Notes under the pieces: generated by a model
The model's input: the letters and a program-made list of their open reading frames with translations, nothing else
What the model was told of the DNA's origin: nothing
Databases searched by the model: none
DNA from: PALSA-350 sp963794165
Lineage (GTDB): Bacteria; Acidobacteriota; Terriglobia; Terriglobales; Acidobacteriaceae
Assembly (NCBI GenBank): GCA_963794165.1
Contig: CAWCCT010000002.1
Span: 1-64,000, forward strand
Length of the DNA stretch: 64,000 nucleotides
Reading direction: 5' to 3'
Part shown: positions 25,277-32,460 of the stretch, in pieces
Layout of the letters: each line of letters begins with the position of its first letter
How positions within the stretch are numbered: position 1 is the first letter of the stretch
Position numbers and translations under genes: made by a program

Positions 25277-26449
25277 TTAGAACTCCTTCCACTCCGTGCC
25301 TCGTTCCAGCATGATTGAGGCCTGGAACATCGCCCGCGCATAGGCGATGTCGAACACCATCCCGGTATATCCACCCCCGCCGGGATATCCATTATGGATG
25401 CCGACCGCCCGGTCGTAATCCAGTGCGCGTTCGTGCTCGGGGTAGATCAGGCGGGTGTACTTCACCTTGATTAATTCCCGCATCACGGCCAGCATGTTGT
25501 TCTCGCCCTGGTCGATGAAGGTTTCGATGTAATCGTTATGCGGCACTCTCACGATCGGGTTGCGGTAATGCACATGATTGATGCGATCCCGGGTGCCAAA
25601 GTACTTGCAAACCTCGACCGGGTCGACCTCCATCTCTCGCGACACACCGCATTCGTACGTGATGCCGTTGGCCGGGCTATTCACAACTGTAATCAGCTTC
25701 TTCCAACCCTCGAGGGAAGCCATGATCTGTCCTGATCCACGGGTGATCGCAATCGGAGGGTCGTTAGGGTGTAGCGCGAGGCGCACATTCGATTGCTCGC
25801 AGGTGGGAATAACCGCCTGCAGAAAATAGGTAATGTTCTTCCACAGTTCGTCGTTAGAGTGAGTTCCTTCTTCGGGCAGCGTAGGCAGGTTCTCCACTTT
25901 GTTGATGTTGAACCCAGTCAACCCTGCTCCACCGCGCCCCTCTTCCGCGTAATAACCTTCGATCGCCCGATGTGCGTACCAGTTATATTCAACCACCGGC
26001 AGACCCACTTTGCCTGCGGCGCGAATGGAACTCTTGAAGTCTTCTATCTCTTTGTCGCGGGCTGCTCCGGCTCGGCCATAGATGCAGTTGTTGAACCCCT
26101 CGATCATCATGTTGCCCACCACGAGGCCGCCCGTCTTGAGCTTGTCGACCGTGGCCTGCAGATCCGCCTCTTGCCAGGGCATTTTCGGACCACCCATCAA
26201 CACATTGTTGACCCCAACCTGCTTAACTCTGCGCATCGCTTCGTCCGTGATCTCACGGCGATCGAGTGGTGCGCAGAGCTTGGGTGTATCGGGACCCTCC
26301 TGCGGCATCCCCGGACCGTGGGGGCCCTCGTACGTGGTTGGGGTGTCAGCGGCGGCCGGCAACAGCGCGGCTACGGGTAAGGCCGCCGACATTGCAGCAG
26401 TTGTACAGATTCCCTTCATCAGGCTTCTTCTCGATAAGTCAGAGCTCAT
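25277..26449 (-). CDS. uxuA: Mannonate dehydratase-like protein (UxuA family), Tat-exported
   Basis: TIM-barrel protein of the UxuA family, whose known members dehydrate D-mannonate to 2-keto-3-deoxygluconate. ATG 26449 gives a Tat leader (SRRSLMKGICTTAAMSAALPVAALLPAAA). UxuA-type landmarks are present: VVEYNWYAHRAIEGYY, the metal-site region VRLALHPNDPP, SPANGITYECGVSREM, NHVHYRNPIVR, and DYDRAVGIHNGYPGGGGYTGMVFDIAYARAM. At 390 residues it matches the family length. A Tat leader on this normally cytoplasmic enzyme is odd and is shared with the enolase-superfamily enzyme at 22677-24011. It is convergent with the RraA-like gene and divergent from the PQQ dehydrogenase. Activity on mannonate itself is likely but not proven. 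Confidence 0.85.
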   Translation of the reverse strand: MSSDLSRRSLMKGICTTAAMSAALPVAALLPAAADTPTTYEGPHGPGMPQEGPDTPKLCAPLDRREITDEAMRRVKQVGVNNVLMGGPKMPWQEADLQATVDKLKTGGLVVGNMMIEGFNNCIYGRAGAARDKEIEDFKSSIRAAGKVGLPVVEYNWYAHRAIEGYYAEEGRGGAGLTGFNINKVENLPTLPEEGTHSNDELWKNITYFLQAVIPTCEQSNVRLALHPNDPPIAITRGSGQIMASLEGWKKLITVVNSPANGITYECGVSREMEVDPVEVCKYFGTRDRINHVHYRNPIVRVPHNDYIETFIDQGENNMLAVMRELIKVKYTRLIYPEHERALDYDRAVGIHNGYPGGGGYTGMVFDIAYARAMFQASIMLERGTEWKEF

Positions 26450-26535
26450 AAATACTTCTCCTGGTTAAGCGGGCAACGAAACCACTTTACATCGAAGTGT
26501 AAAATCAGGCGTCACAGATCGAGGTTAGAACGCAA

Positions 26536-27612
26536 ATGGGGAAGTGCAGGGCAACGGTTGTCTTGGGTTTGGGCCTTTGTACCACCGGATCATTCACAGC
26601 CTACGCACAGCAGGACTGGCCTGCGTACGGCGGTCACGATGGGACCCACTATTCCAGCCTGGCCCAGATTAATCGCGACAACGTGAAGAATCTTGTGGTG
26701 GCGTGGAAGTATGACACCGGGGAAGAAGGCGGCATCGAGGCCAACCCCATCATCGTCGGCAAGGTTCTCTATACCACCACCCCGGGCCGCAGCGTGATCG
26801 CGCTCGACGCAGCCTCAGGCAAGCTGATTTGGAAATTCCAGGCGGATCTTGAAGGACGGGTGCTGAGCCGCGGTGTTTCCTATTGGAGCGATGGCCATCA
26901 AAGCCGCATCTTCGCCGGCGCCCGCAACTATCTTTACGCGCTCGATGCCGCCACCGGTAAGGTGATTCCCAGCTTTGGCGAGAGCGGAAGAATCGACTTA
27001 CGCAAGGGATTGCGCGAACCCTACCAGCAACAATCGGTCGAGCTCACCACGCCCGGCAGCATTTATAAGGATCTGATCATCGTGGGCGGCTCAAACCCTG
27101 AGACCCATCCCGCACCCCCGGGCGATATTCGCGCTTTCGATGTACACACCGGAGCCTTGCGCTGGACCTTCCACACCATTCCTCGTCCGGGAGAGTTTGG
27201 CTATGACACCTGGCCCAAAGACGCGTGGAAGAACGCCGGTGCCGCCAACAACTGGGCCGGGATGACGGTGGATGCCAAGCGGGGCATCGTCTATGTGCCC
27301 ACCGGCTCAGCGGTCTTCGATTTCTACGGCGGAGATCGCATTGGCAACGATTTGTTTGCTGATTCGCTGATTGCGCTTGATGCTGAGACCGGCAAGCGTA
27401 TCTGGCATTTTCAGGGTGTCCACCACGATCTTTGGGACCGCGATTTTCCCGCACCTCCGGCCATGGTGACGGTTACCCGCGACGGCAAGCGGGTAGACGC
27501 GATCGCACAGACCACCAAGTCCGGTATGCTCTTCGTCTTTGACCGCGCCACCGGGGAGCCGCTCTTTCCCGATCAAGGAATTGCCTTTCCCAGCCAGCAC
27601 TGTGCCGGGTGA
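26536..27612 (+). CDS. PQQ-dependent dehydrogenase, N-terminal part (frameshifted)
   Basis: Periplasmic quinoprotein with an eight-bladed propeller that oxidises sugars or alcohols with pyrroloquinoline quinone. GAGG lies upstream of ATG 26536; signal peptide TVVLGLGLCTTGSFTAYAQQ. Blades and W-motifs are clear: DWPAYGGHDGTHYSSLAQINRDNVKNLVVAWKYDTGE, YTTTPGRSVIALDAASGKLIWKFQ, FAGARNYLYALDAATGKVIPSFG, GDIRAFDVHTGALRWTFHTIPRPGEFGYDTW, NNWAGMTVDAKRGIVYVPTGSAVFDFYG, LIALDAETGKRIWHFQGVHHDLWDRD. The frame breaks at about 27573 (GEPLFPDQGIA instead of LFPIKELPFP); removing one base joins it to the next fragment. It resembles the membrane-type glucose/alcohol dehydrogenases common in Acidobacteriota. 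Confidence 0.85.
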   Translation: MGKCRATVVLGLGLCTTGSFTAYAQQDWPAYGGHDGTHYSSLAQINRDNVKNLVVAWKYDTGEEGGIEANPIIVGKVLYTTTPGRSVIALDAASGKLIWKFQADLEGRVLSRGVSYWSDGHQSRIFAGARNYLYALDAATGKVIPSFGESGRIDLRKGLREPYQQQSVELTTPGSIYKDLIIVGGSNPETHPAPPGDIRAFDVHTGALRWTFHTIPRPGEFGYDTWPKDAWKNAGAANNWAGMTVDAKRGIVYVPTGSAVFDFYGGDRIGNDLFADSLIALDAETGKRIWHFQGVHHDLWDRDFPAPPAMVTVTRDGKRVDAIAQTTKSGMLFVFDRATGEPLFPDQGIAFPSQHCAG

Positions 27613-28450
27613 AGTTGCCTCGCGCACCCAGCCAATCCCCAGCTTGCCTGCGCCCTACACCCAGCAGAGCACCACCATCGATACACTGACCAACCGCACG
27701 CCCGAAGCGCATGCGTGGGCAGTGAAGCAGTACAGCACCATGATTGGCGGCGGCCAGTTCATTCCTCCCAGTGTGGACAAGCTCACGGTCGACATGCCGG
27801 GATTTGCCGGGGGCGACGAGTGGGGTGGGGTCGCCATTGATCCCGCCACGGGAGTGCTGTACGTCAACGCCAATGACACGGCGTGGTTGGTCGGCCTTAC
27901 CGTCCCGCAACCCGCTGGAAGCCTGGGCGAGAAGGTTTACCAGGGCCAGTGCAGCGCTTGCCACGGCATGGATCGGGCAGGCGCACCGCCGGCTGTTCCT
28001 GCGCTGGATGGCATCGAGGGCATCCTCACCGATGACGAGATTGCCGCCATCATCCGCCAGGGAAGGGGCCGCATGCCCCCCTTCAACAGTCTGAGCGACG
28101 AGCAGGTGCGGGCCGTGGTGCGTTACCTGACCAAGGCGCCACAGCAAGAACAGGAGCCAAGCACGGCCGGCCACGAAGAAGACGACATGCCTTACAAGAC
28201 CATCGCGCTTTCGCCGCTTCACGGATCCGGAGGGTTATCCGGCCACCGCGCCGCCCTGGGGCACTCTGAGCGCGATCGACGTGAATACCGGCCAATATTT
28301 ATGGAAGATTCCCTTTGGAGAGTATCCCGAGCTGTTGGCCAAGGGGATGGCCGACACCGGATCGGACAACTACGGTGGGCCGGTGGTCACCGATGGAGGT
28401 CTGTTTTTTATCGGTGCGACGGTTTTCGACCAGAAGTTCCACGCGTATGA
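27539..28450 (+). CDS. PQQ-dependent dehydrogenase, middle part with cytochrome c segment (fragment)
   Basis: Genuine from about 27575 to 28205, where it reads IKELPFPASTVPGEVASRTQPIPSLPAPYT, then MIGGGQFIPPSVDKLTVDMPGFAGGDEWGGVAIDPATGVLYVNANDTAWLV. A cytochrome c insertion follows: GEKVYQGQCSACHGMDRAGAPPAVPALDGIEGILTDDEIAAIIRQGRGRMPPFNSLSDEQVRAVVRYL, with CSACH as the heme-binding motif and M in RGRMPPF as the likely axial ligand. The frame is lost again near 28212; everything after GHEEDDMPYKTIA is out of phase. An internal cytochrome domain lets the enzyme pass electrons on directly. Confidence 0.7.
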   Translation: MTAPPGSRSFPIKELPFPASTVPGEVASRTQPIPSLPAPYTQQSTTIDTLTNRTPEAHAWAVKQYSTMIGGGQFIPPSVDKLTVDMPGFAGGDEWGGVAIDPATGVLYVNANDTAWLVGLTVPQPAGSLGEKVYQGQCSACHGMDRAGAPPAVPALDGIEGILTDDEIAAIIRQGRGRMPPFNSLSDEQVRAVVRYLTKAPQQEQEPSTAGHEEDDMPYKTIALSPLHGSGGLSGHRAALGHSERDRREYRPIFMEDSLWRVSRAVGQGDGRHRIGQLRWAGGHRWRSVFYRCDGFRPEVPRV

Positions 28451-28619
28451 CAAGGCCACCGGAAAGCTGCTGTGGGAGACAGAACTGCCGTTCGCCGGCC
28501 TGGCCACACCTTCAACCTACATGGTGAACGGAAAGCAATATGTCGTCATCGCCGCCGGCGGAGGCCAATCGAGCACAAAGCCCTCAGGCGGCGTCTATGT
28601 CGCCTTCGCGCTGCCGTAA
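28281..28619 (+). CDS. PQQ-dependent dehydrogenase, C-terminal part (fragment)
   Basis: Last propeller blades of the same enzyme; the correct reading really begins near 28213 (RFTDPEGYPATAPPWGTLSAIDV). The listed frame shows NTGQYLWKIPFGEYPELLAKGMADTGSDNYGGPVVTDGGLFFIGATVFDQKFHAYDKATGKLLWETELPFAGLATPSTYMVNGKQYVVIAAGGG, the standard C-terminus of the family. Joining the three frames gives a protein of about 690 residues. A type I REP element follows 20 bases later. Confidence 0.8.
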   Translation: MNTGQYLWKIPFGEYPELLAKGMADTGSDNYGGPVVTDGGLFFIGATVFDQKFHAYDKATGKLLWETELPFAGLATPSTYMVNGKQYVVIAAGGGQSSTKPSGGVYVAFALP

Positions 28620-28639
28620 AAGGGTGCGTGCTTTTTGGT

Positions 28640-28813
28640 TTTGTATCAGGGCCCGACTTTAGTCGGGCCACAAAGAATTGAAATAGATTGGGCTTTAGCC
28701 CCTGCCATAGCGCATCCTGCAGAAAATGCTCCGGAGACAATTCCCGCACGGGCTAAAGCCCAGATCTTTGTTGCCTCAACGGCCCGACTAAAGTCGGGCC
28801 CTGATACAAAACA
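28640..28813. repeat. Type I REP/BIME-like element
   Basis: Full inverted repeat: TTTGTATCAGGGCCCGAC-TTTAGTCGGGCC at the left, GGGCTTTAGCCCCTGCC inside, GGCTAAAGCCC and GGCCCGACTAAAGTCGGGCC-CTGATACAAAA at the right. It lies between the PQQ dehydrogenase stop and the convergent reductase gene. Confidence 0.92.
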
Positions 28814-28887
28814 TGAGAGCCGTGACGCTGTAGTGATTTCTGTGCCCATGGGACGCTTGATCCGTTGTCACGACACAGTGAGAAGCC

Positions 28888-29082
28888 TCAATCGTAGCGT
28901 TCAAAGACGATCTGTTTTCTCTCCCAACCGAGCCCCTTGAGCGTATCGCGGTTGGCCGACACCATCTCATTCAATCCACAAATATAAGCGTGGATGTTGT
29001 ACGGAGATCCGCTCACCGGTCGAGGATCCTGCGCACTCTCGCGCGCATGCGCGGCAGCAATTTGCTCCACCAATTCCTGCAC
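28888..29082 (-). CDS. Flavin/ferredoxin reductase, C-terminal part (fragment)
   Basis: C-terminal 64 residues of the reductase described next: LVEQIAAAHARESAQDPRPVSG, then NIHAYICGLNEMVSANRDTLKGLGWERKQIVFERYD, which is the last strand and helix of the NAD(P)-binding domain (YICG is the usual motif) and the normal end of ferredoxin-NADP reductases. It has no start of its own. One base missing in the CG-repeat near 29097 separates it from the main part. Confidence 0.75.
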   Translation of the reverse strand: MQELVEQIAAAHARESAQDPRPVSGSPYNIHAYICGLNEMVSANRDTLKGLGWERKQIVFERYD

Positions 29083-29662
29083 GTAGCCGCGCGCGCCCTT
29101 CCCAGCCCTCCTGCGCCCGGCTCAGCGTTTTGCGGTAGAAGAAATTCGGCCGGCTGGCAGCGACCCTCTCAAAATAATCCTCGTAATAAAGCTCGGATTC
29201 ATAGCGCGTTCCATACACCAGCCAGATTTTCCGCCCCTGGCTGCGGTCCTCGCCATCATCCGGGAAAAGATATTCGACAAAGCCCCGCATGGGTGCGATG
29301 CCCGTTCCCGTAGCGATGAAGATGCTGTCGGTGAGCGGCGCCCGCAGCAGGAACAACCCATGCGGCCCATGAAACTGAAGGCTCTGACCCACCTCGAGAT
29401 CGCACAGCGCATTGGAGAAGAACCCGCCCTCTACCCGATTGACGCACACGTCAAACTGGTTGCCATGAGCGGCCGATGCGATGGAGTACGCTCGCGTCTG
29501 GTGCTTCCCCAGCGGATCAAGGGCCACGAAAGAGACAAATTGCCCCGGCTGGAAATCAAACTTTTCCACCCCCTCTACCGTGAATTCAAGATGGAAACAT
29601 GCGGCCGGTTCCGACAGCAGGAGTCTGCGCGTGAGCCGCGCAGTATAAAGTGGCCGTTCCAA
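28967..29662 (-). CDS. Ferredoxin--NADP(+) reductase-like flavoprotein, main part (frameshifted)
   Basis: FAD/NAD(P)-binding oxidoreductase of the ferredoxin reductase type. It probably starts at TTG 29662, with GAGGTGAC upstream. The FAD domain shows FDFQPGQFVSFVALDP and the RxYS motif RAYSIASA, then GGFFSNALCDLEVGQSLQFHGPHGLFLL. The NAD(P) domain begins with SIFIATGTGIAPMRGFVEYL and KIWLVYGTRYESELYYEDYF. At RAQEGWEGRAR the frame shifts; the listed residues after that (LRAGIGGANCC...) are out of phase and the true end is at 28888. Its electron partner is not visible; it sits just downstream of glmS with 33 bases between. Confidence 0.8.
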   Translation of the reverse strand: MERPLYTARLTRRLLLSEPAACFHLEFTVEGVEKFDFQPGQFVSFVALDPLGKHQTRAYSIASAAHGNQFDVCVNRVEGGFFSNALCDLEVGQSLQFHGPHGLFLLRAPLTDSIFIATGTGIAPMRGFVEYLFPDDGEDRSQGRKIWLVYGTRYESELYYEDYFERVAASRPNFFYRKTLSRAQEGWEGRARLRAGIGGANCCRACARECAGSSTGERISVQHPRLYLWIE

Positions 29663-29695
29663 TTATCCGTCACCTCGAAATTGCATATCACCACA

Positions 29696-30928
29696 TTATT
29701 CGACGGTCACGGATTTAGCCAGGTTGCGCGGCTGATCCACATCACAACCGCGCCGCACTGCAATGTAGTACGCCAGCAGCTGCAAAGGAACCACTTCGAT
29801 CAGCGGCGCCAGCAGTTCGGGCGCCCGGGGCACGTAGATCACATGTTCCACCAGCTCGCGAATCTGCTTGTTGCCTTCCGTCGCCACCGCGATCACACGG
29901 CCGGAGCGCGCCGTTACCTCCTGGATATTGGAAAGCGTCTTCTCATACCGCAGCACCGACTCCGGGCTGCCCGCATCGCTGGTGGCCAGCACCACCACCG
30001 GCAACGCTTCATCGATCAGTGCATTGGGCCCATGTTTCATCTCTCCTGCCGGGTATCCTTCGGCGTGGATATAGGAGATCTCCTTGAGCTTCAACGCTCC
30101 CTCGAGCGCAATGGGAAAATGAATGCCGCGGCCCAAAAACAGAAAATCTGACGCCGAAGCAAACACTTTGGCCAGCTGCCGGCACTCGCCATCGCGCTGC
30201 CGCAGCACCTCTTCAATCTTTCCCGGGATACGGCTGAGTTCGTCAACCAGGGCAATGCTCTCGTTGCCTGGAATCGTTCCTCGCTTCTGTGCCAGGTACA
30301 GGGCAAAGAGAAACAGCGCCGTCAATTGCGCGGTGAATGCCTTGGTCGAGGCGACACCAATCTCGGGTCCGGCGTGGGTATAAATCGTTCCATGCGCTTC
30401 CCGCGCCACCATGGAGCCCACCACATTGCATATGGCGATGGTCATCGATCCCTTGGCGATCATCTCCCGCTGCGCCGCCAGGGTGTCCGCAGTCTCGCCG
30501 GACTGGGTAATCAACATGCCCAGCGCGTGCGGGTCGGCAATCGGGTCGCGATAGCGGTATTCGCTGGCGTAATCCACTTCCGTGGGAACCCGCGCCAGCC
30601 GTTCGATCATGTATTTACCGGCCAGGGCGGAATGCCAGCTGGTGCCGCAGGCCGCGATGTTCACCTGCGTCACCGCGCGAAACTGCTCGTCGCTGATCTC
30701 CATCTCGCCCAGGAACACCTGGCCCGTTTCGAGCGATATCCGGGCCAGCGTAGTATCGCGAACGGCTCTGGGCTGCTCGAAGATTTCCTTCAGCATGAAG
30801 TGCTTGTAGCCGCCCTTTTCCGCCTGGATCGGATCCCAGAGAATTTTCTCCACCTTGCGCTCGACCGGCTCGCCGTGCAGATTGGTGAACTTCACTCCCT
30901 GCGCGCGTAACGATGGCCACATCGCCAT
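29696..30928 (-). CDS. glmS: Glucosamine-6-phosphate synthase, isomerase part (fragment)
   Basis: Carries the linker and both SIS domains of GlmS, which makes glucosamine-6-phosphate from fructose-6-phosphate and glutamine, the entry to peptidoglycan and lipid A precursors. Genuine from about residue 12: VKFTNLHGEPVERKVEKILWDPIQAEKGGYKHFMLKEIFEQP, VNIAACGTSWHSALAGKYMIERLARVPTEVDYASEYRYRDP, QSGETADTLAA, GPEIGVASTKAFTAQL, FLGRGIHFPIALEGALKLKEISYIHAEGYPAGEMKHGPNALI, and the catalytic tail DQPRNLAKSVTVE. The first residues MAMWPSLRAQG are an out-of-frame reading of the N-terminal half. All active-site segments are present. It belongs with 30615-31577. Confidence 0.9.
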   Translation of the reverse strand: MAMWPSLRAQGVKFTNLHGEPVERKVEKILWDPIQAEKGGYKHFMLKEIFEQPRAVRDTTLARISLETGQVFLGEMEISDEQFRAVTQVNIAACGTSWHSALAGKYMIERLARVPTEVDYASEYRYRDPIADPHALGMLITQSGETADTLAAQREMIAKGSMTIAICNVVGSMVAREAHGTIYTHAGPEIGVASTKAFTAQLTALFLFALYLAQKRGTIPGNESIALVDELSRIPGKIEEVLRQRDGECRQLAKVFASASDFLFLGRGIHFPIALEGALKLKEISYIHAEGYPAGEMKHGPNALIDEALPVVVLATSDAGSPESVLRYEKTLSNIQEVTARSGRVIAVATEGNKQIRELVEHVIYVPRAPELLAPLIEVVPLQLLAYYIAVRRGCDVDQPRNLAKSVTVE

Positions 30929-31577
30929 CGGCCAGGAAGTACATCATGCGCGTGTGGTGCAGGATCCCGGGCACATCCGAGGCCACGAAGGATTCTCCTT
31001 CCCCCACGCCGACCACCGCCGGCGGCCCATTGCGCGCGGTAACAATGGTGTCCGGCGCATCGGCGGAGATCACGCTGATCGCGTACGCCCCGGTCAACCT
31101 GCGCGCCGCGCGCCGCACCGCATCCTCCAGCAACATCGTCTTGCCCGAGCTCTCCGCTGAGCGCAGTTCCTGTTCGACCAGGTGAGCGATGATTTCCGTA
31201 TCCGTCTCGGTGACAAAAGTGTGGCCTTCTTCCGCCAGCTCACGCTTCAGTTCCAGGTAGTTTTCGACGATGCCGTTATGCACCACCACGATGCGCCCGG
31301 TGCAGTCCCGGTGGGGATGGGCGTTCTCTTCCGTGGGCCTGCCATGGGTGGCCCAACGTGTGTGGCCGATGCCGTAGGTACCCTGCAGCGGGTGCTGCCG
31401 GATCACTTCTTCCAGGTTGCGCAGTTTGCCCGGCGCGCGGCGCAGTTCCAGGCCGTGTCCCGCGGATCCAACAGCGATACCGGCCGAGTCATATCCGCGG
31501 TATTCCAGCCGTCGCAGCCCTTCAAGAATGACGGACACCACGTCCTTCGGACCGACATACCCCACAATTCCGCACAT
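30615..31577 (-). CDS. glmS: Glucosamine-6-phosphate synthase, glutaminase part (frameshifted)
   Basis: N-terminal glutaminase domain of GlmS. It begins MCGIVGYVG with the nucleophile Cys2, followed by LEYRGYDSAGIAV, GIGHTRWATHGRPTEENAHPH and VVHNGIVENYLELK. The domain runs to FLADGDVAIVTRAG at about base 30905; after that the listed frame reads nonsense (SEVHQSARRAGRAQG). The extra base is probably one G in the GGG of GCAGGGAGTG on the minus strand. GlmS is essential for cell-wall synthesis unless amino sugars are supplied, so a real break is improbable and an assembly or base-calling error is the best reading. Confidence 0.9.
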   Translation of the reverse strand: MCGIVGYVGPKDVVSVILEGLRRLEYRGYDSAGIAVGSAGHGLELRRAPGKLRNLEEVIRQHPLQGTYGIGHTRWATHGRPTEENAHPHRDCTGRIVVVHNGIVENYLELKRELAEEGHTFVTETDTEIIAHLVEQELRSAESSGKTMLLEDAVRRAARRLTGAYAISVISADAPDTIVTARNGPPAVVGVGEGESFVASDVPGILHHTRMMYFLADGDVAIVTRAGSEVHQSARRAGRAQGGENSLGSDPGGKGRLQALHAEGNLRAAQSRSRYYAGPDIARNGPGVPGRDGDQRRAVSRGDAGEHRGLRHQLAFRPGR

Positions 31578-31622
31578 AGACCCTTATTGTACGGTCGGCA
31601 ACGAGTCAGACGTGTACTCTGC

Positions 31623-31865
31623 TTATTCTTCCAGCCGATAGGTAAACTCTTCGATCACCGGATTGGTCAGCACCTCGCGCGCGATGCGTTCCACTTCGGT
31701 TCGTGCATCGGCGGCGTCCATGGCGCGCAGAGTGAGTTGAAAATATTTTCCCTGGCGCACGTCCTCGACGCCGGTGTATTGCATTCGTTTGAGCGCGCCG
31801 TGGATGGTCTGCCCTTGCGGGTCGAGGACGGTACTCTTCAGCGTGACGTAAACATGCGCCTTCAT
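31623..31865 (-). CDS. purS: Phosphoribosylformylglycinamidine synthase subunit PurS
   Basis: Small subunit (80 aa) of the PurSQL complex that converts FGAR to FGAM in purine synthesis, bridging the glutaminase PurQ and the synthase PurL. The whole chain fits the family: KAHVYVTLKSTVLDPQGQTIHGALKRMQYTGVEDVRQGKYFQLTL, then the helix and ending EVLTNPVIEEFTYRLEE. It lies 45 bases upstream of glmS on the same strand. PurQ and PurL are not found in the window, which is unusual because the three genes are often together. Confidence 0.93.
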   Translation of the reverse strand: MKAHVYVTLKSTVLDPQGQTIHGALKRMQYTGVEDVRQGKYFQLTLRAMDAADARTEVERIAREVLTNPVIEEFTYRLEE

Positions 31866-31902
31866 GGTGCTCGATTATAAACGCGGGTGTCTTCCGGGCG
31901 AG

Positions 31903-32226
31903 TCATGAACCATGGCGTCTGGAGCATCCTTCCTCCGAATCGAGAAAAATCAGCATGGCGGCCACAATGTCTTTCGTTTCCCGCGGAAGGCCAGGTGCGC
32001 ACTGAAGCAAGCGAAGAGAAGCGCGCACAGAAGCCATTTCGATGCTGTCTAACCTGCCGGGCCGCGCCGCCAGATCGATTCGCTGCATCTTCTGCTTTGC
32101 ATAATCCCAAACGTCAAAGACGGTAGCCGGCATACCCGGGTCCAATTGCACTGCGCGCGCGCGCTCGATCGCTTGCTGGGGGCTCTCGGCGTCGACGTCA
32201 ATTTCCCAAATTACACGAAATTCCAT
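31903..32226 (-). CDS. Small hypothetical protein
   Basis: 107 residues, no family recognised. The first half (MEFRVIWEIDVDAESPQQAIERARAVQLDPGMPATVFDVWDYAKQKMQRIDL) has the alternation of a small alpha/beta domain and reads like a conserved region, while the second half is less constrained. It is 37 bases upstream of purS on the same strand, so they may be co-transcribed. No signal peptide or membrane span. Confidence 0.6.
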   Translation of the reverse strand: MEFRVIWEIDVDAESPQQAIERARAVQLDPGMPATVFDVWDYAKQKMQRIDLAARPGRLDSIEMASVRASLRLLQCAPGLPRETKDIVAAMLIFLDSEEGCSRRHGS

Positions 32227-32460
32227 TGCGCTCCGGCAACGCTACCTAGCGAGAAATAGCGGAACGCTGCTGCCGACGCAATCGCACTTGGCGGTGGATT
32301 TGGCACCCACGTAACCCTATGAAGCGAGATCCCTCGTTTTTCTACGTCAAGGTACCCATCACGTCCCGGCTTAGGTCGCGTGCGGATACTTGGTTCCGGT
32401 TGCGCTCTTCCATGCATTTGGTTACAGTGCTTCTGGACCAGGTTCGGAGGCAGCTTTCCA

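Noticed and set aside
27539..28450. A free-standing cytochrome c protein
   Set aside because: The cytochrome segment is flanked on both sides by propeller sequence of the PQQ dehydrogenase and has no signal peptide of its own.
29360..30151. 263-codon plus-strand frame spanning the reductase and glmS
   Set aside because: It crosses two genes on the opposite strand, and its sequence reads as their reverse complement.
30890..30910. Programmed frameshift in glmS
   Set aside because: No slippery heptamer and following structure are visible. GlmS is not known to use recoding, and the same kind of single-base break occurs in five other genes here.
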